This document shows, piece after piece, positions 1 through 5,528 of a stretch of DNA of 5,528 bases (its first letter is position 1; each line of letters begins with the position of its first letter). This stretch comes from Candidatus Poseidoniaceae archaeon. Lineage in GTDB: Archaea > Thermoplasmatota > Poseidoniia > Poseidoniales > Poseidoniaceae. Location of the stretch: NCBI GenBank assembly GCA_013330925.1, contig DUHJ01000022.1, forward strand, positions 1-5,528, read 5' to 3'. Below the pieces are notes generated by a model, which searched no databases, was not told the origin of the DNA, and was given only the letters and a program-made list of their open reading frames with translations. The translations under genes were made by a program, and so were the position numbers.

Positions 1-167
1 GGGTCACTGCCCAAGTTGAACTCCTCAAGATGCGTCAGGCCGTCTGCGTCAGGATCGAGTTCGGCCTCAATCAGGGTTCCACCGGCGGTTCGGCGTGCTC
101 GGTTCAGGTCGTGCTCGACCTCCCATGCGTCCAGCAATCCATCGTTGTCCGTGTCCGTGCTCGCATC
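1..167 (-). other. Thrombospondin type 3-like calcium-binding repeats, cut by the window edge
   Basis: From residue 1312 the chain carries DTDNDGLLDAWEV (Asp at 1316, 1318, 1320, 1324) and then DPDADGLTHLEEF (Asp at 1349, 1351, 1353; Glu at 1359, 1360). This DxDxDG spacing with a trailing acidic residue is the calcium-loop pattern of TSP3-type and dockerin-like repeats in secreted archaeal and bacterial proteins. The second repeat runs into GSDP at the window edge, so more repeats are likely beyond it. Confidence 0.85.
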
Positions 168-3100
168 GACCCGGTTCCAGTCGTCCATGAAGGAGGCGTG
201 GTAAACCGCAGCGAGCGGGGCGTGGTGGACCAACAAACCGACCTCGCGATTGCGAAGCATTGCGGAGTCGCCCCAGTTGATGGAGGAGACCAGCACGGAA
301 GTGCCGTCGATGATGGCGCCCTTGTTGTGCAAGCGGGCGACGGTGTCGTCGGTGGACATGATGATGGCCTGGACGTCATGGCCCTGCGTCGCGTTCCAAT
401 CTTCGTTGAGCAGGTCCACGACGCTCTGCATGTCGTCGTCAAGGTAGGCGCCGTTGAGGGCGACATGCAATCGAACACCGCGCTCGGCAGCGTCCTTCAT
501 GGCGGCCAAGAGCGGATTGTCGCCCCATCCCCACGTCCAGTCCAATTCGAGGTACTGAAGGGAAAGAAGCGCTTCGGTTTCAGCGTCGTCAAGCATGCCG
601 ACCAAGCCGAGGATGCAATCGTCGGGGCAGGTCAGGACCTCCCCGTTTGCCGTTCCTGCGACCGCCTCAACGTCGGTTCCACTGAGCGACTGGGCCGCTT
701 CAAGCTCCCAGCCGACGGGAGTCGGCGCGTTGGCTGCCCTGACGTACACGCTGGCTGCATCGCGGTCCATCGCCAAAAGTTCGCCGAGGGTCGAGGCCAA
801 TTCCGTGCTTTTGACCAAGAGGCCCCAGTCGCGGTTTCCGGAATCCCCAGGCTTTGGAGCGCTGGAAGATTTCCAGTTCCCAGAGCCGATCCACACCTCT
901 TCCGCGTCACGGACCGCCAACTTGGCGTGCATGAAGGCGTAAGGGTCGTCGTCCTCGGCACCGAGGAGCAACACTTCGACGCCGGCGTCGCTCAAGGACG
1001 AGGCCACACCGTCGATCATGCGGAGGTCCGATGAGGTCCACCAGGTGTCTCCGGCGTCCATGACCACCTGCACGTCCACGCCGCGTTCCGCCGCACGGAT
1101 GAGGGCATGAATGAGGTTGGGTTCGTGAATCTGGTACACCTGCACGTCGAGCGTGCTTTGGGCGCCGTCGATCCATCGAACCAAGTCGACGAGACCCGCC
1201 TCGGGGGCGATGAGGGGGCGCATGTCGGTCAGGTCGGACACCGTTCCGTCCACGCAAGGCGTGGCGGCTCCAAGACGGGTCCAGCGGAGTTTCCAATCTT
1301 GAGCGGTATCGGTGTCGGTGCTTTGGCCGCAACCGTCACCGCGCAAGTACACCAGGTGGTCCAAGCCGGTCAAGGGTGGCACCACGGAAACGCCAGTCCA
1401 TCCTTCGACGTCGACGGGACCGTCGCCCCACACCACAGCATCGGCGATGGCTCCACCGGGGTTGAGAAGACGAACGGCTCCACCGTCGTCGTTCAGGAAG
1501 ACCGCCGCGCTGAGATGGTCGGTCATGTTGACGACGTCGCCGTCCCACAAATCCGCCAAAGCGGTGGCGTCCGCGCTCAACGTGAGGGATGAACCGGGTT
1601 CGATGCGCACGTCGTTCATCGTGGCTTGGAAGGCGTTGGTGGCCGAGGTGACCCGCTCGAGGACCCAGCCGTCCAGCACCGCAGGCTTGGTGCCCTTGTT
1701 GCGAATCTCAACGAATTCGACGTTGGTGCCGTCCATGCTCCCAGCGGGCATGAGGGCCGTGAAACTGAGGTCGGCAGGGCCGGCCATCGCGGCGTTGTCT
1801 GGCTCGGGTTGACCGGGGGTCGCCCACGCGCTCAACACGGGGTTGAGCAGATCGATGAAACTCCGGCAAGAGGTGACGGTCACACCGCCAAGATCGGCCT
1901 GTGAAGAACTTGAGGAATCGGGGTCGTGCAGCACGAGCGTGCCCATCACGTCGTCTTGGTTTTCGACCAAAATGAGACCGCGCTCGCCCGGTGAAAGGAC
2001 GAACCCTGTGGCGTTGGGGGTCCACCACGTGTCGGCACGGACGAACCACGAACGGCCTTCAGCGTCCACAAGTCGCCACCGGCTCGCGTTGACGTCGCCG
2101 CTTCCAACGTTCATGACCTCCACCCACGTTCCAGCGGGCGTGCCGTCGTTGCACTCGGGCATGATTTCCATCATTCGGAGCACGTTTCCGTCGGTCCACT
2201 CCGGCCAAACAGGGTTGACTTCACCGGGCGTTGGCCATGCGCTGAGGTCCCAACCCGGTCCAACGCCGCGGTTCAGGCCGTCCGGTCCTGCACCCGCGTG
2301 GCTGCTGTTGGCAAGGATCAGGGATTCTCCCTCGGGGACACGAAGCCATCCGACTTCTTCCACGGCACGACCGTCAGGCGTCACCAAGGCGACAAGGTCC
2401 TCGCTGGTGCCGTCGAGCAGCAGGTCTGCCCCGAGGGCCACGAGGGCGACGTCACCCGGTGCGAGTGAGGTGCTGCTGGCCAGCGGCAAGTGCGCCGATC
2501 CAATCGTCATGTTTCGGCCGGGGGCCACGAAGCCCCACCCTGCGAGGTCCACGGTTTCGTCGTCGTGGTTGATGAGTTCAATCCACGCACCGTTGGGCCA
2601 CGCAGCGTCGTCGTCACCCACGGCGTTGGGGAGGAGCTCAGAGAAACGCAACACGGCTGCATCTTCAGGCGGCGTCCCGTTGGTGCCCGGCGTGGGCGTC
2701 GCGGTCGGCACCCACGGCGAGGCCGGGTTGCTGTCCCGAACGAGGCTGACGTCCATCGGAGGAGCCGAACGCCAATGCGCGGTGTCCACCAGCGCGCCGC
2801 TGGCGTCGACCAAACGCAACACGTCGGTGAAATTCCACAGGCGGTGGTCGCCCGTCATGTGAAGCAAGGCCCGTGCGTCGGCTTCGAGCACCGAGCCCGT
2901 GCCGCTGTGAACGAGGTTGGTGGCGCTCAAGGTGGTGATGTTGTTCAAACCGCCTTGGACGGTCCATCCGGCCACGTCCACCGCCGCCGGTCCTGCGTTG
3001 TGGAATTCGATCCATTCGGTGTCGCCTGCCGCTCCACCTTCGACGCTTGCCACGGGCAGGATCTCCTCGAAGCGTACGTCTGCGGCCAAGCGCGTGAGGT

Positions 3101-4100
3101 TGGCAATGGCGGCGGGTTCGGCCTCAAAGGGCGTCGGATAGGCGGCCAAATCCCATGTGGTGTTGAAGGATTGATGCAGCCCGAATCCGGGTTGCGCATC
3201 CGTCCATTCCGCACGTTGGGCGATGGTCTCGTTGGGCCACATCAGGTCGATTCGCTCTTGCCCGTTGTTGAGCATCGAGGTGCCGTTCAGGGCGACGATG
3301 GCACGGGTGCCTGCAGGGAGGACGGTGGTCGTCGTTCCGTCGGCGAGGTAGGTGCTCACGCCGTCAAGCCGGAGTTTGTTCAGGGCAGCATCGAGGATGT
3401 GCCAATCGGTGAGGTCCACGCTGGTGGTTCCAGGGTTGTGGAGTTCCACCCATTCACCGCCCGGCCACGTGGCGTTGTCGGCGCTGGGCCATGGGTTGGG
3501 CATGACTTCGGTCATGTGGAAGGGTCCGGGGACGATGTCCAAGGTCGGTGTCATGTTGTTGGCTTGGCCAGGCGTTGGCGTGTTCGTTGCCACCAGATCG
3601 TTGGTGGGGGTGGTGGCGTCACGCTCGTAACTGACCCCTGACGAGGAACCGGTCCACGTCACCAAATGCTGAGAGAAGCCCTGGGTGTTGCGAAGGTCAA
3701 GGCTCCGCGCACCGGTGTTGGCGAGGTAGAAATCTGCGGCTCCGTTTCGAGCGACGACGAGGTACTCCCCGGGCGCCATGGTGTACGAACCGCTGTCGGC
3801 GGCGTCGTAATCGACGATGGTGGTCGCGTCGACGGTGAGGGTCTTCCCCCCTTCGTTGACGACGGCCCAGTTTCGAACGTCAATGGAGGTGCTTCCTTCG
3901 TTGATCAACTCCACCCATTCCCCTCCGGGATAGGTCGCGTTGTCATAGCCGGCTGGATTTGGAATCAATTCGTTGATGCAAATCGTCCCTGCACACAGGT
4001 TGGAACGGCCACCTGCCGCAGATGCGGTGGAGAGCGCCAATCCACTGGTGCTCAAGAGGAGCAAGAGAACGAGTCCGGTCGCGAGCGAACGCTGGGCCAT
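1..4100 (-). CDS. Secreted multidomain protein: six lamin-tail domains, two PLD HKD halves, TSP3-like tail; C-terminus outside window
   Basis: Seen: one uninterrupted frame of 1366 complete codons from ATG 4098-4100 to the left edge. Order: signal peptide (1-28); six LTD-like beta domains (about 40-180, 193-325, 341-473, 482-628, 638-765, 776-893); a linker with an Asp/Thr-rich stretch (about 926-935); PLD half 1 (966-1115, HKD at H1058/K1060/D1065); PLD half 2 (1163-1307, HKD at H1258/K1260/D1265); two Asp-rich calcium-type repeats (1312 onward). There are eight cysteines and about 16 N-x-S/T sequons. The ATG was chosen because a good signal peptide follows it directly. Known: HKD pairs form one phosphodiesterase active site acting on phospholipids or nucleic acids; LTDs are common in secreted nucleases and surface proteins. 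Inference: extracellular phosphodiesterase for scavenging or surface interaction; the substrate cannot be read from sequence. The C-terminus may carry a membrane anchor outside the window. Confidence 0.93.
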   Translation of the reverse strand, partial: MAQRSLATGLVLLLLLSTSGLALSTASAAGGRSNLCAGTICINELIPNPAGYDNATYPGGEWVELINEGSTSIDVRNWAVVNEGGKTLTVDATTIVDYDAADSGSYTMAPGEYLVVARNGAADFYLANTGARSLDLRNTQGFSQHLVTWTGSSSGVSYERDATTPTNDLVATNTPTPGQANNMTPTLDIVPGPFHMTEVMPNPWPSADNATWPGGEWVELHNPGTTSVDLTDWHILDAALNKLRLDGVSTYLADGTTTTVLPAGTRAIVALNGTSMLNNGQERIDLMWPNETIAQRAEWTDAQPGFGLHQSFNTTWDLAAYPTPFEAEPAAIANLTRLAADVRFEEILPVASVEGGAAGDTEWIEFHNAGPAAVDVAGWTVQGGLNNITTLSATNLVHSGTGSVLEADARALLHMTGDHRLWNFTDVLRLVDASGALVDTAHWRSAPPMDVSLVRDSNPASPWVPTATPTPGTNGTPPEDAAVLRFSELLPNAVGDDDAAWPNGAWIELINHDDETVDLAGWGFVAPGRNMTIGSAHLPLASSTSLAPGDVALVALGADLLLDGTSEDLVALVTPDGRAVEEVGWLRVPEGESLILANSSHAGAGPDGLNRGVGPGWDLSAWPTPGEVNPVWPEWTDGNVLRMMEIMPECNDGTPAGTWVEVMNVGSGDVNASRWRLVDAEGRSWFVRADTWWTPNATGFVLSPGERGLILVENQDDVMGTLVLHDPDSSSSSQADLGGVTVTSCRSFIDLLNPVLSAWATPGQPEPDNAAMAGPADLSFTALMPAGSMDGTNVEFVEIRNKGTKPAVLDGWVLERVTSATNAFQATMNDVRIEPGSSLTLSADATALADLWDGDVVNMTDHLSAAVFLNDDGGAVRLLNPGGAIADAVVWGDGPVDVEGWTGVSVVPPLTGLDHLVYLRGDGCGQSTDTDTAQDWKLRWTRLGAATPCVDGTVSDLTDMRPLIAPEAGLVDLVRWIDGAQSTLDVQVYQIHEPNLIHALIRAAERGVDVQVVMDAGDTWWTSSDLRMIDGVASSLSDAGVEVLLLGAEDDDPYAFMHAKLAVRDAEEVWIGSGNWKSSSAPKPGDSGNRDWGLLVKSTELASTLGELLAMDRDAASVYVRAANAPTPVGWELEAAQSLSGTDVEAVAGTANGEVLTCPDDCILGLVGMLDDAETEALLSLQYLELDWTWGWGDNPLLAAMKDAAERGVRLHVALNGAYLDDDMQSVVDLLNEDWNATQGHDVQAIIMSTDDTVARLHNKGAIIDGTSVLVSSINWGDSAMLRNREVGLLVHHAPLAAVYHASFMDDWNRVDASTDTDNDGLLDAWEVEHDLNRARRTAGGTLIEAELDPDADGLTHLEEFNLGSD
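180..614 (-). other. PLD-like domain, second HKD half
   Basis: Residues 1163-1307. The same strand-helix layout appears (SLQYLELDW, then AAMKDAAERGVRLHVALNG). The HKD motif is HNKGAIID at 306-329 (H1258, K1260, D1265), followed after six residues by SSIN (1272-1275). The usual Gly of GSxN is Ser here, while His, Lys, Asp, Ser and Asn are kept. With the first half it should complete one two-HKD active site. The two catalytic histidines are exactly 200 residues apart. Confidence 0.92.
756..1205 (-). other. PLD-like domain, first HKD half
   Basis: Residues 966-1115 of the large protein. The fold start is recognisable as a strand-helix pair, DLVRWIDGAQSTLDVQVYQI then ALIRAAERGVDVQVVMD. The catalytic signature lies at 906-929 (H1058, K1060, D1065). 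It is followed after six residues by GSGN (1072-1075), the full canonical HxKx4Dx6GSxN pattern. This half therefore looks catalytically intact. Confidence 0.92.
1422..3983 (-). repeat. Array of six lamin-tail (LTD) domains
   Basis: Six diverged copies of about 120-145 residues are visible. Each opens with a strand like INELIPNP (42-49), MTEVMPNP (196-203), FEEILP (344-349), FSELLPN (486-492), MMEIMPE (643-649) or FTALMPAG (780-787). Each continues with a Trp/Phe-Val/Ile-Glu strand: GGEWVELIN (59-67), GGEWVELHN (214-222), TEWIEFHN (361-368), GAWIELIN (504-511), GTWVEVMN (657-664), VEFVEIRN (794-801). The first five end in a Thr-Pro-rich closing motif such as PTPGQANN (175-182), WPTPGEVN (622-629) or WATPGQPE (759-766). 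These opening and closing motifs fit the Ig-like LTD fold. Copy 6 is the most diverged and lacks the closing TPG motif. LTDs are thought to bind other macromolecules or link domains; the ligand here is unknown. Confidence 0.85.
4017..4100 (-). other. Sec-type signal peptide of the LTD-PLD protein
   Basis: The first 28 residues have a short basic start (MAQRS), a hydrophobic core of Leu and Val (about 8-16), and small residues ending in A26-S27-A28, an AxA signal-peptidase I site. The mature chain would begin at A29. No twin-arginine motif precedes the core, and no lipobox cysteine sits at the cleavage point; the first cysteine is C36. Cleavage is predicted by eye only. Confidence 0.85.
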
Positions 4101-4141
4101 GTTTTGCAGGAATGCGCTTGGGCCATATCCCTTCCTCTGAA
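4101..4141 (-). promoter_or_regulatory. Short intergenic spacer with possible SD or TATA-like element
   Basis: The 41 bp between the permease stop and the chosen ATG are compatible with co-transcription. A GAGG (4134-4137) lies 7 nt before an ATG at 4124-4126 that is out of frame with the large gene. No SD lies at normal distance from ATG 4098-4100. Alternatively, GGATATGG (4123-4130) is centred near -26 from the A of that ATG, where a TATA box would sit for a leaderless archaeal transcript, but it is a weak match. No terminator-like hairpin with a T-run is present. Confidence 0.3.
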
Positions 4142-5528
4142 TCAGATGAATCCGTAGGAATCGAAGCGTTGTGCAAAGGTGTAGATCATGATGGGCACCA
4201 AGATGATTCCCATCGCGTGACTGCGACGAATCCCGATGCGAGGCGGCAGCAATCCGATGAAGGTCCCCACGATGAGCACGCCAATCCCAATCCAACCGGT
4301 TGAGAACCACACCAACGCGGTGACGAACGCAACGACGCCGAGCACCATATGACCCAACGGAATCGTGGCGTGGAGGCGGAGGACGGCTTTGCCGACGTGA
4401 CGCATCATGGGGACGGCAACCAAACCTGCGGCGACGGTGATGGTCAGCAGGCGAATGAAGTCGGAGGTCGGTTCGATTGAGCTCCACGTTTCAACCGGGT
4501 ACATCATCTTCAACGCGAGGGTTGCGCCAGACCTCGACCGGCCGATGATGTAGAGGAAGCCAAGCACCATCACGGTGACCGCGGTGTTGACGGCCGACAG
4601 GATGGCGATGATCTCCAAGTCTTGACGCGTTTGGGGGCCCTCGCCGTCGCCTTCTGCTTCTTCAAGGGCGATGGCGAGCAACTCGTCGTCGCTCATGTCG
4701 ATGAGCCTGCGCGTTTCCCAGTCCATGCCCGGGCCCGTGCCGCCTTTCAGACGGGCGGACACGTTGCGACCGCCCATCACGAGGACCGTTGCTTGGCTGG
4801 CGGTCATGCCGGGCAGCACGCCCATGCAGGCACCGGCCACGCTCGACCAAAAGCACGGGGAGATCAGTGGCTTTGCATCGGGCAAGGTCCAATTTTCCCG
4901 TTGCGGTGGCAGGTGAGACGTCGTGGTGTAAATGTCCAGCAAGTTCGCAATGCCAAACAGTCCTGCCAAACTTGGGAGCAACAACGAGGCGTCGGGCATG
5001 CCAACGGGTGAGGTGGCGGGCAGTTCGAACACCGCCCAGCCGTACATGCCTGCAAGGAGGAAGAAGGCGGTGGCCACAATGAATCCGGCGAGACGGCTGC
5101 TCTCACCAAGATAGCCGCGGGTCATGCGCTGAATCGGGTCGGGCCAGTCCAGACGCGTGGTTTCCGTGGCCAGAAGCAGCAAGGAGATCGTGAGGAGGAC
5201 GAAGGGCAAGATGGAGCGCAGGCCGTCGTAGAGGCCAAGTTCCGGTCCAAAGGCGAAGCGGGCGACGATGATCAACGGCAAGGAGAGCAACATCCCAAGT
5301 TGGGAGCCCCGTGCCGACCACGCCACGCCACGGGTCGCGTGTCCGGTCAGGAGCATGCGGTGGCCAGGCAGCAAGGACAGCGCCGTGTCACCGTCCGGCG
5401 CCCCAATCAGGGCGGATGGGATGTAATTCAGGAAGGTGTGGACCGTACCGGTGGAGACGATGATGGCGGCCACGGCGTAGAGCGGGATGCCGAGTTCGAG
5501 AAGCGCAGGCGAGAGGGCCAGCAGGATG
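4142..5528 (-). CDS. TctA/DUF112-family integral membrane transporter, 5' end outside window
   Basis: Seen: 461 codons are visible, ending in TGA at 4142-4144. The frame stays open to the right edge, so the N-terminus is missing; the GTG at 5471-5473 is an internal Val codon. About 10 or 11 hydrophobic segments can be picked out (visible residues near 1-24, 78-93, 105-121, 147-167, 180-197, 224-250, 306-329, 360-375, 387-408, 411-429, 438-452). Family-like blocks are HTFLNYIPSALIGAPDGDTA then LLPGH (residues 30-56), the re-entrant-type GACMGVLPGM (232-241), and SAVNTA followed by IGRSRSGA. Known: TctA is the large permease of tripartite tricarboxylate transporters, and archaeal DUF112 members usually occur without TctB or TctC. 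Neither partner is seen here, though only one flank is visible. Odd: a hydrophilic, acidic loop (about 251-305) follows the PG motif. Inference: inner-membrane solute carrier, substrate unknown. The family call is from remembered motifs, not a search. Confidence 0.85.
   Translation of the reverse strand, partial: ILLALSPALLELGIPLYAVAAIIVSTGTVHTFLNYIPSALIGAPDGDTALSLLPGHRMLLTGHATRGVAWSARGSQLGMLLSLPLIIVARFAFGPELGLYDGLRSILPFVLLTISLLLLATETTRLDWPDPIQRMTRGYLGESSRLAGFIVATAFFLLAGMYGWAVFELPATSPVGMPDASLLLPSLAGLFGIANLLDIYTTTSHLPPQRENWTLPDAKPLISPCFWSSVAGACMGVLPGMTASQATVLVMGGRNVSARLKGGTGPGMDWETRRLIDMSDDELLAIALEEAEGDGEGPQTRQDLEIIAILSAVNTAVTVMVLGFLYIIGRSRSGATLALKMMYPVETWSSIEPTSDFIRLLTITVAAGLVAVPMMRHVGKAVLRLHATIPLGHMVLGVVAFVTALVWFSTGWIGIGVLIVGTFIGLLPPRIGIRRSHAMGIILVPIMIYTFAQRFDSYGFI

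Noticed and set aside
30..1034. 334-codon open frame on the plus strand
   Set aside because: It lies fully opposite the PLD region, whose minus-strand frame has intact HKD motifs. Its translation shows no recognisable domain and is typical of the antisense of GC-rich codons.
1843..3641. Two overlapping long plus-strand frames (339 and 383 codons)
   Set aside because: Both lie opposite the LTD array. They are rich in Ser, Pro, Arg or Gly, Val, His without domain structure, overlap each other, and compete with a frame that is clearly coding.
1..4100. Frameshift or broken gene in the large protein
   Set aside because: The whole frame was read through from 4100 to 1 without a stop or a loss of domain pattern, and the codon count matches exactly.
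4101..4141. Transcription terminator between the genes
   Set aside because: The only hairpin (AGGAA/TTCCT with an inner GGG/CCC) is weak, bulged and not followed by a T-run.
3943..4176. 77-codon minus-strand frame across the intergenic spacer
   Set aside because: It overlaps the end of the permease and the signal peptide of the large gene in a third frame, with no recognisable sequence.
5471..5473. GTG as the start of the permease
   Set aside because: The frame continues upstream to the window edge with 18 more hydrophobic codons, and TctA proteins need a further N-terminal part, so this GTG is internal.

Overview
The window holds two genes, both on the minus strand and both running off the window, with 41 bp between them. 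No RNA gene, mobile element, CRISPR array or recognisable terminator was seen. The DNA is GC-rich (about 60 % by eye), and both reading frames are continuous. The likely source is a marine planktonic euryarchaeon, probably Marine Group II (Candidatus Poseidoniales). Three things suggest this: the TctA-family permease looks like the archaeal DUF112 branch; there is a very large secreted protein of lamin-tail (LTD), phospholipase-D-like and calcium-binding repeat modules; and that protein is dense in N-glycosylation sequons. The taxonomy is inferred from protein style, since there is no marker gene here.

Positions 5528 to 4142 hold the 3' part (461 visible codons) of a polytopic membrane protein of the TctA/DUF112 family. 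Its start lies beyond the right edge. The GTG at 5471-5473 is an internal valine codon, not the start.

Positions 4141 to 4101 are a short spacer. It holds a Shine-Dalgarno-like GAGG, an out-of-frame ATG at 4124-4126, and a weak TATA-like element at about -26 from the chosen start of the next gene.

Positions 4100 to 1 encode at least 1366 residues of one exported protein, with no stop codon before the left edge. In order it has a Sec signal peptide (residues 1-28), six lamin-tail domains (about 40-893), a linker, two HKD-type phosphodiesterase halves (about 966-1307), and the start of a thrombospondin-type-3-like Asp-rich calcium-binding tail (from 1312). Both HKD catalytic sets are present.

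Taken together, the secreted protein is probably a surface-attached or released phosphodiesterase (nuclease or phospholipase) with a long adhesive or binding region. The upstream permease probably moves a small carboxylate-like solute. A joint scavenging role is a guess based only on gene order. Long plus-strand open frames opposite the large gene are judged to be shadows of its GC-rich codons.
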